From positions 1-29,562 of the IMG/VR virus record IMGVR_UViG_3300045993_000710: DNA of 29,562 nucleotides, one strand, 5' to 3'. This DNA comes from a virus. Made by a program: the position numbers and the translations under genes. The notes beneath the pieces were generated by a model. That model was not told the origin of the DNA. It saw only the letters and a program-made list of their open reading frames with translations, and did no database searches. This document shows, in pieces, positions 8,060 to 16,093 of the stretch (positions are counted from its first letter, which is position 1; every line of letters starts with the position of its first letter).

Positions 8060-11000
8060 ATGCTCAATACCAACGCCAACTACCGCGCACAAAACAACGG
8101 CCTGACCAAATGGCCAGTATATGTTGCCAAGCTTTTTTTCAATGGCGGCAAAGACGGTACACCGGGCACGAATGATATTTATTTCGCTACCTGCGATGTG
8201 AATAACATTGCCAATTTCCCCTATCCGACACACTGGTTCCCGGTACTCAAATCCGATTCAATCAGCTCGATGTCGCAACAAGTCGACCCGATCAATGGCG
8301 TATCAACGATTGGCAATATCACCCTGACCGTGACCGATTATCAGGGCTCTGTCTCAGCCATTATTGCCGCCGCCAATAATGCCGGTCACGGCCTGCGTCG
8401 GCAGCGCTTGAGCATTTACAAAATGTTCCAGGGTATGGATTGGGCTGATCGCGTGTTGGTGCGCACCATGCAGATTCAAGACTTAAAACTTTCAGCCCTG
8501 AATGAATACACCATCACCGCAGCAGACGTGCAAAAGCGTTTGCAAAAAACCATCTTTAACCCGGCGGCAACGGTCACGAGTGCCACTATTGCAGCCTCTG
8601 GCGCAGTCACTTTTGCAGTGGACAATGCGCGCAAATTTTTACTCTCAACCTCAGTTACGTATGGAACAAGCGGATTTATACAGATAGACAGTGAGATTAT
8701 GCGCTGGACTGTTGCATCTATCAGTAGCTTCACTGTTGCCGCAGTTGATCGCGGGATACTCGGAACCACAGCCGCCGCGCACGCCGTAAATGCCAACGTA
8801 ACCGAAGTGATTTATCTGAACGAAAACCCGATCACCATGGCGCTGAAGCTCATGGAATCTTCCGGTACCGCCCTGGCGAATGGCGCTTATGATGCCTACC
8901 CGGCGCACTGGGGTTGCGGTATGGATAGCACCAATGACGTAATGGAAGCGGATTGGCTGCAAGTCGGCCAGCTGCTTACCGGGCTATCAGCCGTTACCCC
9001 GCTGCCTGCGAATGGCCTACAATTCGAGTTTGTGATTAACAAAGGCATTGTCGCGAAAAAGTTCATCGAGGACTCAATACTAAAAATATTAGGGGCTTTT
9101 GGCTTTGTGCGCGGCGATGGCAAATATTCGATTCGCGCCTACAACGATATTTCAAACGCCATTAAAGAAAATTGTGCCATTCAGCTCACCCGCGATAACG
9201 TCACGCTCTGGGGTGATTTGAATTACAACTATCCTTCCCTGGCAAACCAGCTCCAAATTAATTATGACGAAGAACCAAAATTGTCGGGTAAATATATCCG
9301 CTCAACACTTTTTATTGATGCCGCCTCAGTTAAAAAATGGGGCGATGCACCGCAATTAAGCTACAACGCGCAGGGCGTACCGCCTACCTCAGTTTTTATC
9401 AAGCAGCTATACCAGCGGTTCCAGCGTGTGCTGGCGCGCTATTCGCGTCCACCTATGCAAATATCGCTTACGTTAATGCCCAAGCTGAATACACTGGAAA
9501 TTGGCGACATGGTGCGTGTCACGTTGCCGATCCGTGATTTAGTCACCGGCCTGACACTGGATCGTGCGTTTGAAGTGCTCTCGACCCAGCTCACACCCAT
9601 GACCGGTGAAATTGTCATTCAATGTATTGCGCAGCCAGAAAAAGCCAATTTCTGGTTTCAAGGGGTTGGCAATGTTGCATCCTTGGCGATTTCTCCAGCT
9701 GCCTCTAGCATACCAACGGGCGGCACCTTGCAATTTACCGCACGCGGCTTTGATGCCAACGGCACACAACTGCCTATTTTATCGTTGTCTTGGGTAGCGA
9801 CGGGTAATTTAACCGTCAGCAGCACCGGCCTTGTTACCGCAGGCTCAGTCGGCACAGGCACGATAATCGCGATTGTGGGCAGCATTCAATCCAATGTCGC
9901 AACCGTGACGGTTACCGCAGCCGCCTTTACTGGCACCGTGGCCTCTGTGGTCATTTCACCTTCTATTGTCAATATCGCGGCCACAAAAACGCAACAACTA
10001 GCGGCCATCGCTTACGATATTTCCAGCAATCAAATTAACAATAAAGTGTTTAATTGGGCCTCTAGCAATACCGGTGTTGCAACAGTACCCGCCGGACCCA
10101 GTGCAGCCGCTATCGTAACCGGCATCGCAAACGGCACAGCCAATATCACTGCAACCGAAACTGTTTCCAGTATTGCTTCCCCGGCTTGCGCGGTCACGAT
10201 TGGTGATGCAGAAATACCCACTTATACACCCCCTTTTTTGGCAGATTCGGCCTATCAGATTGGTACAAAAATAACCAGCATGGGGGGCACAGGCGGGCCG
10301 CATACCATTCCAAATGGCTACAATTTTGTCAGCGGTGACTATTGGTTTGATGGCAACGTGACTTTGCCACTCGGCAGCACCTGCACAATTAACGGAACCG
10401 TCAGAATATTTTCCCTGGGAAATATCACGATCAACGGACTAATTGACGGGGCAGGGCGCGGTATTAACCCTAACGCAACAGCAATTCAAGCCAGTTCAAA
10501 TAGCATCACCTGGGTGGGCGCGAATGCGACAACAGCAGGCTTTATCGGCAGCGGTGGCAATGGCGGCACCGCAAACATCACCTCGGTTGGTAATGCGCAA
10601 GTCAAGGCAGACGCTAATAATATGAGCGGTTTTACTCAAAAATACGCCATGGATTTATATGTTCTAGTACAGCAACTTTCAGGCATAAAAAACGGCTATA
10701 ACCTCAGCCAGTCTACAATTTGCACAGGCAACAATGGCCTTGGTAGTCAATCGATTTATCAAGCCAAGCCAGAATTATCAATCATTGGTACCACAACAAG
10801 CGGCGGCTCCTGGACCGCAGTATCTGGCCTGCCAGCAATACTTTACGGCTCTCAATCAGCAAATGGCACCTATTCCCACGTAAGCCGATTCGACAATATG
10901 AATTCCCCTGATGGAATTGGATATATCTGGAATATTCAACAAGGTGACGGTTACTCACCCGGATATGAAGGCCTCGGCGGAAAATCAGGTGCAGGGCTAT

Positions 11001-11386
11001 TGTTAATGGGCAGAGGCTTGTATGTCACAACCGGAAGAATAAATCTAAACGGAAATAACGGCACCGATGGCGTACTCGTGGGGAATGCCGGGTTTTCAGG
11101 TGGAGGCGGCGGTGGCGGTGGTGGCTCTTTTATTGGATTAGCCGAACGCGACATCAACGGATTGCCGTCAATGGCTGTTTGGCAGACTCAGATCAATGTT
11201 TCAGGCGGTTCAGCGGGATTAGCCTCTATCAGATCCAGCGCGCTCGTATCCTGGGCTTTCACTTTTATATCAGCCGCATGGGATTGGACTGTGTTAGGTA
11301 CAGCAACAGTCACCAATACCACCAATTCAGCTATAGATGCCACCCCTGGCGGCTCCGGCGCAATCATCACCCAAGTAATCGGCTAA
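8060..11386 (+). CDS. Large tail tip hub / adhesin with Ig-like domains and a glycine-rich tip
   Basis: The 1108-residue protein follows the distal-tail gene by 1 bp. Residues 1-530 resemble a tail hub: strands, DRVLVRTMQIQDLKLS, and ALNEYTITAADVQKRLQK. Two bacterial Ig-like (BIG2-type) domains follow at about 535-625 (VASLAISPAASSIPTGG) and 632-720 (VASVVISPSIVNI, with VFNWASSNTGVATV). The C-terminal ~390 residues hold a carbohydrate-binding-like or beta-helical region and end with a run of nine glycines, GGSFIG and a hydrophobic cap. The layout suggests a baseplate hub fused to a host-contact tip. The fibre gene that follows is the DGR target. Confidence 0.8.
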   Translation: MLNTNANYRAQNNGLTKWPVYVAKLFFNGGKDGTPGTNDIYFATCDVNNIANFPYPTHWFPVLKSDSISSMSQQVDPINGVSTIGNITLTVTDYQGSVSAIIAAANNAGHGLRRQRLSIYKMFQGMDWADRVLVRTMQIQDLKLSALNEYTITAADVQKRLQKTIFNPAATVTSATIAASGAVTFAVDNARKFLLSTSVTYGTSGFIQIDSEIMRWTVASISSFTVAAVDRGILGTTAAAHAVNANVTEVIYLNENPITMALKLMESSGTALANGAYDAYPAHWGCGMDSTNDVMEADWLQVGQLLTGLSAVTPLPANGLQFEFVINKGIVAKKFIEDSILKILGAFGFVRGDGKYSIRAYNDISNAIKENCAIQLTRDNVTLWGDLNYNYPSLANQLQINYDEEPKLSGKYIRSTLFIDAASVKKWGDAPQLSYNAQGVPPTSVFIKQLYQRFQRVLARYSRPPMQISLTLMPKLNTLEIGDMVRVTLPIRDLVTGLTLDRAFEVLSTQLTPMTGEIVIQCIAQPEKANFWFQGVGNVASLAISPAASSIPTGGTLQFTARGFDANGTQLPILSLSWVATGNLTVSSTGLVTAGSVGTGTIIAIVGSIQSNVATVTVTAAAFTGTVASVVISPSIVNIAATKTQQLAAIAYDISSNQINNKVFNWASSNTGVATVPAGPSAAAIVTGIANGTANITATETVSSIASPACAVTIGDAEIPTYTPPFLADSAYQIGTKITSMGGTGGPHTIPNGYNFVSGDYWFDGNVTLPLGSTCTINGTVRIFSLGNITINGLIDGAGRGINPNATAIQASSNSITWVGANATTAGFIGSGGNGGTANITSVGNAQVKADANNMSGFTQKYAMDLYVLVQQLSGIKNGYNLSQSTICTGNNGLGSQSIYQAKPELSIIGTTTSGGSWTAVSGLPAILYGSQSANGTYSHVSRFDNMNSPDGIGYIWNIQQGDGYSPGYEGLGGKSGAGLLLMGRGLYVTTGRINLNGNNGTDGVLVGNAGFSGGGGGGGGGSFIGLAERDINGLPSMAVWQTQINVSGGSAGLASIRSSALVSWAFTFISAAWDWTVLGTATVTNTTNSAIDATPGGSGAIITQVIG

Positions 11387-11400
11387 CAAAAAGGAAAATC

Positions 11401-13065
11401 ATGTCAATCATCTCGCAACTCAAATCCCTCGCAACAGTCCTGTCAGGCGTTAATCTGCGCTCAGTATTAATCAGCGACGCGCAAACCTTCGAAACAGAAA
11501 TAAATCGCTTAGGCGCAGTAGTCGACCCGGTAATTAGTAATAGCAACGTTACCGCGACAAACGTTACCGCGACAAGTATTTCCATCGGCGGCGTTGTTCG
11601 CACATCATGGCCCGCAGCGGGTGGCACAGCCTCAGCACTAAATGATGTAATACAAAATGGTTCAACTGCCAACCTCCCAGCCGCTGCCACCGATTTTACA
11701 ATCAACGATTCATTAGGATCACCGTTGCTTTCAATCAACAAAGCCACCGGGCTACTGTTGGTTTTAGGTAATTCCGCGCTCGATCCCTCGTTGTTTTACA
11801 AACCCTCATCACTTGCGCATGCGTTCACCAAAACAGGCGCAGGCACAATAAGCATTAATGCGGGCACATCCATCATGGTATTCGGAAAAAAAGTAACCTT
11901 TGCCGCGCTGACGGCAATCAGCATGCCAACCCTTGTTGCGGGTACGGATTACGCAATCTATGTATGCACGGACGGCACGATCAGAGCGGATTCAAGTTTT
12001 AGCGCACCCACCGGCTATACCATCGCAAACTCTCGCATGATCGGCGGCTTCCATTACGGGCTGATCGCAGCGGGAACTACAGCTACAGTTGCCAACGGCT
12101 TCAACCCGATTGCATCCACCACACATAACGGCACTACCGCCAGCGCCAGCGCCATCATTACCGGTATCGCTACAACGGCGGATTTAATAGCGGGAATGAA
12201 TGTCAGCGGAACGGGCATTCCACTTTCCGCAACAGGGCAGGGTAACTATATCTTGTCGGTAGACTCTGGCACGCAGATTACTATTTCCACCGCTGCAACC
12301 GCCGCCGGATCGCCGATGTTGACCTTTACCAATACCGGCATGGTGTGGACTCAAACGCTGGTTGACGACATTGCAGGCATTAATAAATATTCAATTTGGG
12401 ATCTACGCTTTCGTCCGAAATCAGATCCGCGCGGCATGGTATTGGTGGACGGGCAGCTCTGGGTTGACATTTATTTATGTTCGTCAGACACCGCTACGAA
12501 CGGAACCAGCAAATACAACACCAATATTGCCTCGGGCACGGTATTGCCAAAAATCCCGGCTGCATTCGGCGGCAATGGAACAGTGACTTATCCAACGTTG
12601 AATTGGTGGGTCGCCAACGAACTGGCCCGCGCCAATCAAAAACGCTTGCTATGGGAAAGTGAGTTTGTTACAGCCATGTTCGGAGTGGCTGAAAATCGCT
12701 CAATTGATGCCGTTGGCACAACATACCCAACTGCCCTGCACATCGGCGGATTAACTAGCAAATATGGCATTGAACAGGCCTCTGGCACACAGTGGATATG
12801 GGGTCAGGATTCTAATTTCTATGCAGAAGTTGCCAGCCCGGCAGGATCATGGAAGGACATCAATAGCAATACTAGTGCCGCAACTTCTGGGCGCGGACAA
12901 ATTTACACGTTTGGTGTTAACGGAATTTCCCGAGTACTCCTGGGCGGCCTCCGCACGGGCGGCTCGATCTCCGGGTCGCGGGCTTCCAACTGGAGCGCCT
13001 ATCCGTGGAGCTCGGGCTGGAACATTGGTTTGCGGGCTGCCTGTGACCACCTGATTTCTGCATAA
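11401..13065 (+). CDS. Tail fibre / receptor-binding protein, DGR target with C-terminal C-type-lectin-like variable domain
   Basis: The 554-residue protein starts at the ATG 14 bp after the hub stop, preceded by AAAGGAAA. A longer frame from 11179 overlaps the hub in a shadow frame and was not used. The N-terminal part (SIISQLKSLATVLSG) resembles fibre attachment regions. The middle has beta-rich repeats. Residues from about 445 (GIEQASGTQWIWGQD) to the end form a C-type lectin/FGE-like fold with the DGR signature GSRASNW followed by PW, ending LRAACDHLISA. The last ~42 codons contain the variable repeat at 12940-13047. The DGR diversifies this domain, which probably binds the host receptor. 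Confidence 0.9.
   Translation: MSIISQLKSLATVLSGVNLRSVLISDAQTFETEINRLGAVVDPVISNSNVTATNVTATSISIGGVVRTSWPAAGGTASALNDVIQNGSTANLPAAATDFTINDSLGSPLLSINKATGLLLVLGNSALDPSLFYKPSSLAHAFTKTGAGTISINAGTSIMVFGKKVTFAALTAISMPTLVAGTDYAIYVCTDGTIRADSSFSAPTGYTIANSRMIGGFHYGLIAAGTTATVANGFNPIASTTHNGTTASASAIITGIATTADLIAGMNVSGTGIPLSATGQGNYILSVDSGTQITISTAATAAGSPMLTFTNTGMVWTQTLVDDIAGINKYSIWDLRFRPKSDPRGMVLVDGQLWVDIYLCSSDTATNGTSKYNTNIASGTVLPKIPAAFGGNGTVTYPTLNWWVANELARANQKRLLWESEFVTAMFGVAENRSIDAVGTTYPTALHIGGLTSKYGIEQASGTQWIWGQDSNFYAEVASPAGSWKDINSNTSAATSGRGQIYTFGVNGISRVLLGGLRTGGSISGSRASNWSAYPWSSGWNIGLRAACDHLISA
12940..13047 (+). repeat. DGR variable repeat (VR)
   Basis: This 108-bp segment aligns without gaps to the template repeat 528 bp downstream. 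Fifteen positions differ and every one corresponds to an adenine in the template; none of the 82 non-adenine positions differ. The substituted codons replace template Asn (AAC) with Leu, Gly, Ser, Ala and others at the lectin surface. The match ends 15 bp before the fibre stop codon. Confidence 0.95.
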
Positions 13066-13085
13066 CGAGCGCAAGCGAGCGCAAG
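13066..13085 (+). repeat. Tandem 10-bp direct repeat just after the target gene
   Basis: Two exact copies of CGAGCGCAAG follow the fibre stop codon immediately, and a third partial copy (CGAG) runs into the avd start. Their place 18 bp after the VR end is where BPP-1-type DGRs carry a hairpin, but here the repeat is direct rather than inverted. Confidence 0.8.
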
Positions 13086-13088
13086 CGA

Positions 13089-13469
13089 GTGGAGACGATA
13101 AGTGACGAATATGCCAGTCAAAAACAACTGGCAATTATAGAAAGGTTTGAAGGATTCATAAATTATATGTATCCGATTGCTCTGAATATTCGACGCACAC
13201 ATTACATCGCGAGAGATCGCCTGATCGCGTCGATGTTCGAGCAAGTCAGTATGTTTTCTCAAGCGGGTAAATCAGGACAAGTCTCTAAGCTGTATCTGGC
13301 TGATGCTGGTTTGTCTGACTTGAGATACATGGTGCGTTTTTTGGCAGATGGCAAGCGCAAATTAATCAGCCGGCATCAATCAGAAGTGAGCAGTATTCAC
13401 CTGGCTGAAACCGGCAAGATGCTAGGCGCTTGGATTAAATCAAAAAACGCAAAGGGTGAACGTGGATAA
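13089..13469 (+). CDS. avd: DGR accessory variability determinant (Avd)
   Basis: The 126-residue protein is read from GTG at 13089. It has the helical pattern of Avd/four-helix-bundle proteins: RFEGFINYMYPIALNIRR, then RDRLIASMFEQVSMF, KLYLADAGLSDLRYMVRFLAD, and the C-terminal HLAETGKMLGAWIKSK. Avd proteins form pentamers that bind the reverse transcriptase and the template RNA and are required for mutagenic retrohoming. The gene lies between VR and TR, and its stop codon overlaps the first two bases of the TR. The start is uncertain because no strong ribosome-binding site precedes the GTG. Confidence 0.88.
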   Translation: METISDEYASQKQLAIIERFEGFINYMYPIALNIRRTHYIARDRLIASMFEQVSMFSQAGKSGQVSKLYLADAGLSDLRYMVRFLADGKRKLISRHQSEVSSIHLAETGKMLGAWIKSKNAKGERG

Positions 13470-13575
13470 AAGCGGCAACCGCACGAACGGCTCGATCTCC
13501 GGGTCGCGGGCTTCCAACTGGAACAACTATCCGTGGAACTCGAACTGGAACATTAGTTTGCGGGCTGCCTGTGAC
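13468..13575 (+). repeat. DGR template repeat (TR)
   Basis: This 108-bp copy of the VR starts inside the avd stop codon and contains 26 adenines. Eight codons are AAC in the frame of the target, the usual DGR design for hypervariable positions. Fifteen adenines differ from the current VR (10 to G, 3 to C, 2 to T). Its order after target and avd and before the reverse transcriptase is the canonical phage DGR layout. Confidence 0.95.
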
Positions 13576-13738
13576 GATAAGTTTTACCCGCACTGAATAG
13601 TTAAGGCTACCAGTGCCGATCATGAGTTTTTATGGTCAGCCACGCCACCCTGCTTCGGCAAATACATGACGGGGTCAAGGGAACGTCGAGTAAGCATTTT
13701 TGAAAGACGCACTTGCAACAGAATTTATAAAGGCAGCA
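13576..13738 (+). ncRNA. Template RNA 3' spacer between TR and reverse transcriptase
   Basis: About 160 bp without an open gene separate TR from the reverse transcriptase start. In the characterised Bordetella phage DGR, the spacer downstream of TR is part of the template RNA and is needed for priming and Avd binding. The same role is inferred here from position. I see no promoter or terminator in it, so TR and reverse transcriptase are probably on one transcript. Confidence 0.5.
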
Positions 13739-14707
13739 ATGGGAAAGAAACATAAAAACTTGATTACGGAAATCGCCAGCATGCCGAACCTATATCGCGC
13801 TTACGAACGCGCGGCAAAGGGCAAACGCTACAGCTGCGGGCATCTGCAATTTAAGCAACACCTGGGCGCGAATCTGCGCATGTTATCGGCCGCACTAAGT
13901 GATGGGTCTTATAAGCCGTCACCCTCTAAGGTATTCTTTGTGCACGAACCCAAAAAACGCCAGATTTCAGCACTACCTTTTGCTGATCGGGTCGTCCAAC
14001 ATGCCCTTTGCGCCGTTATAGAACCAATCTTTGATCGCACCTTCTTGCCAAACAGTTTTGCGTGTCGTAAAGGCCGTGGCACGCACGTTGCCGTGATCGA
14101 GGCACAGGCCACTATGCGCCGGGGTTTTACTCATTGGTTAAAACTGGATTTCTCTAAATATTTTGCCAGCATTGATCGGGTCGTTTTGCACGGTGAAATC
14201 CAACGTAAAATCAGTTGCACGCCAACACTGGCTTTGATTGCGGCTTTTCTGCCAGAAACAGGCAAAGGCTTGCCGATTGGCAACTTAACCAGCCAACTCT
14301 TTGCAAATGTTTACGGGCATATTCTGGATCGCTATTTGACGCACACGCTGCACATCAAAGCATGGCTGCGCTATATGGACGACACAATCATCTTTGCGCA
14401 TAGTCGTGAGGTATTGTCTATCCTACAGGCCGGACTAAAGTGGTTTTGTGAGGCCTCGCTTAGTCTGAAATTTTCTAAATGGAGTATTGGCAAGGTAAGC
14501 CAGGGGCTGGACTGGCTCGGGTATCGTATCTGGCCAACGCATAAATTATTACGCAAACAGTCCGTCATTGCAGCCAAACGCAAGATTTTCAAATACCGGA
14601 CTCATGGCGATGAACTTGCCTTGAGCCGATTCATTGCTTCATGGAAAGGCCATGCGCAGTGGGCGAATTCGTTCAACCTTCTCAACAAACTAGGAATTCC
14701 ATCATGA
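13739..14707 (+). CDS. DGR reverse transcriptase
   Basis: The 322-residue product starts at ATG 13739, with AAAGG 5 bp upstream; a TTG at 13700 would add 13 residues with a weaker site. Reverse transcriptase motifs appear in order: LPFADRVVQHAL (about 79-90), LKLDFSKYFASID with catalytic Asp137, GLPIGNLTSQLFAN (177-190, the IGNLTSQ type characteristic of DGR and retroelement RTs), RYMDDTIIF with Asp214-Asp215, and LDWLGYRIWP. The enzyme copies the TR transcript with adenine-specific errors, and the cDNA replaces the VR. It is compact, with no maturase or endonuclease domain, as is usual for DGRs. Confidence 0.95.
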   Translation: MGKKHKNLITEIASMPNLYRAYERAAKGKRYSCGHLQFKQHLGANLRMLSAALSDGSYKPSPSKVFFVHEPKKRQISALPFADRVVQHALCAVIEPIFDRTFLPNSFACRKGRGTHVAVIEAQATMRRGFTHWLKLDFSKYFASIDRVVLHGEIQRKISCTPTLALIAAFLPETGKGLPIGNLTSQLFANVYGHILDRYLTHTLHIKAWLRYMDDTIIFAHSREVLSILQAGLKWFCEASLSLKFSKWSIGKVSQGLDWLGYRIWPTHKLLRKQSVIAAKRKIFKYRTHGDELALSRFIASWKGHAQWANSFNLLNKLGIPS

Positions 14708-15018
14708 AATATGCCTACAGCCCGCATACGGGCGAATACATCAATACTGAAAATATTGCCGATTGGATGCTAACCACGGACCTCACGCCACCCTCATTCA
14801 ATCCACAAGTGGGTGGGTGTTTTTTTAAAGACGGTGACTGGGTTATTGTTGATGCTGAAACACACCCCACACTCAAAGAAATCGCACTGCAAAAGATTGC
14901 AATGCTTGAGCAATCCGTTACGCAACGGCGTTTGCGTGAAGCAACGCTTTTAACCGATAGCGGCTGGCTGGCAAAGGTGGATAGCCAAATCGCTGAATTG
15001 CGGGGGCAGCTGATATGA
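14704..15018 (+). CDS. Tail fibre assembly / chaperone-like protein
   Basis: The gene overlaps the RT stop (ATGA) and encodes 104 residues. It starts MKYAYSPHTGEYINTENIADWM, like N-termini of tail fibre assembly (Tfa-like) and small fibre-associated proteins, and contains GGCFFKDGDWVIVDAE. A C-terminal helix (about 60-104) is charged and likely coiled. Fibre chaperones usually follow the fibre gene. Here it follows the DGR cassette, so it may have been pushed downstream by the retroelement. The family call is moderate. Confidence 0.65.
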   Translation: MKYAYSPHTGEYINTENIADWMLTTDLTPPSFNPQVGGCFFKDGDWVIVDAETHPTLKEIALQKIAMLEQSVTQRRLREATLLTDSGWLAKVDSQIAELRGQLI

Positions 15019-15554
15019 GATATTTTTTGATGATTTTTTCGGTCCCCGTATTCGCGATTGAATGGTTGATCGGAATTCCAATAGCAATTATTGCAATTTT
15101 TGGCGCGGAAATTATTTGTATTTTCGGGCTGAAAAAAGACGGCAATTTGAGGCAGCCGCTGCGGGCTGTTTTTCAACCACGGGACAACCCTGCAATCGGC
15201 GATGATCTCTGGAAAAAAGATAATCCAACTTATTCGGATTTCGATCTGGCCAGCTCATATATTCGCAGGAATGCAGCCTATGGATATCAATCTTTAGTCG
15301 CAATGCCAGTTGGTGACGATATAAAAATATTTGGCAATCCTAAAATTCACGATGGCAAAAACGGTATTGCCGGATGGTATTTCGCGATAGACGAATTCGG
15401 AGTCTGGCAGTGGGTCTGGATTAGAGACAACGGCGACGGTACATGCTGGCGCGGGGAATACGGTTGGTCGGTGATTAATTATTCCTTGATTTTAAAGGGG
15501 TCGCTGAATCTAGTTTTTATTGCACGTAAATTTAATTTCAAGGTGACAACATGA
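15015..15554 (+). CDS. Phage membrane protein, unknown function
   Basis: The 179-residue product overlaps the previous gene by ATGA. Residues about 2-40 are strongly hydrophobic and could form one or two transmembrane segments. The rest is soluble-looking, with Trp-rich segments (GWYFAIDEFGVWQWVWIRDNG and GTCWRGEYGW). It is the first gene of the coupled set leading to the lysis genes, so a role at the inner membrane is plausible, but I do not recognise a family. Confidence 0.68.
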   Translation: MRYFLMIFSVPVFAIEWLIGIPIAIIAIFGAEIICIFGLKKDGNLRQPLRAVFQPRDNPAIGDDLWKKDNPTYSDFDLASSYIRRNAAYGYQSLVAMPVGDDIKIFGNPKIHDGKNGIAGWYFAIDEFGVWQWVWIRDNGDGTCWRGEYGWSVINYSLILKGSLNLVFIARKFNFKVTT

Positions 15555-15829
15555 GCATAGAAAACGAACGCCGTGATGGAAAGGGAGACTGGCATCTGGA
15601 TAAAACATTTTCAATCTCGCATTTAATTACAACGGGATTGGCTATTTTATCGTTGGTGACCTGGTTGACGACGATGGAAAAACGACAAGCGGTCCTCGAA
15701 TCTGAGATTAGCCATTTAACCATGTCAGATCTACACCTCGAATCCCAAATGCGCGAAGCCCTGACAAAAATAGACAACGCCCTGGAGCGTATCGAAAACA
15801 AACTAGACCAAAAGCAGGACAAAAGGTGA
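15551..15829 (+). CDS. Small membrane-anchored coiled-coil protein (lysis cassette)
   Basis: The 92-residue protein overlaps the previous gene by ATGA. It has one transmembrane segment at about 24-42 (ISHLITTGLAILSLVTWL), followed by a heptad-like helix (LESEISHLTMSDLHLESQMREALTKID) to the end. The topology resembles inner-membrane subunits found beside holins, or an i-spanin-like protein. No o-spanin lipobox gene is seen nearby. Function is inferred from context only. Confidence 0.62.
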   Translation: MSIENERRDGKGDWHLDKTFSISHLITTGLAILSLVTWLTTMEKRQAVLESEISHLTMSDLHLESQMREALTKIDNALERIENKLDQKQDKR

Positions 15830-15830
15830 A

Positions 15831-16073
15831 ATGAATGCCAAAGACCGCTCTTTTCTCGCCCGAGCTTCGTCCGTTGTTGGAACATTTCTTTTTGCTTGGG
15901 TTTGTGCCGCGGCTATACATACTAAGCTGGATGGCTGTCTTGATGGTTTGGTACTGGGCTGGATAGGCGGCTGCGTGTTCACAACATTTTTTTACATGAT
16001 TTTATTCCTGGCTATGAAAAGCGACGGTGAAGATGCACGTCGAATCAAGCCAGGTCGTCGCAAAGAAGATTAA
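15831..16073 (+). CDS. Putative two-transmembrane holin-like protein
   Basis: The 80-residue product has two hydrophobic helices, about 13-30 and 40-62, and a short basic C-terminal tail rich in Arg and Lys (RRIKPGRRKED). This is the usual layout of class II holins. It starts one base after the previous stop. Its place before the 3TM-holin candidate and endolysin supports a lysis role. With a second holin candidate following, one may be a regulator or antiholin. Confidence 0.58.
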   Translation: MNAKDRSFLARASSVVGTFLFAWVCAAAIHTKLDGCLDGLVLGWIGGCVFTTFFYMILFLAMKSDGEDARRIKPGRRKED

Positions 16074-16093
16074 TTTTTTAAAAAGGAAATAAC

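Noticed and set aside
11179-11400. Longer start for the fibre gene, giving 628 residues
   Set aside because: This part overlaps the hub gene in another frame and its residues look non-coding. The ATG at 11401 has a good ribosome-binding site and follows the hub stop.
13435-13623. Minus-strand frame over the template repeat
   Set aside because: It mirrors the VR-antisense frame at 12847-13134 and only reflects the TR/VR duplication.
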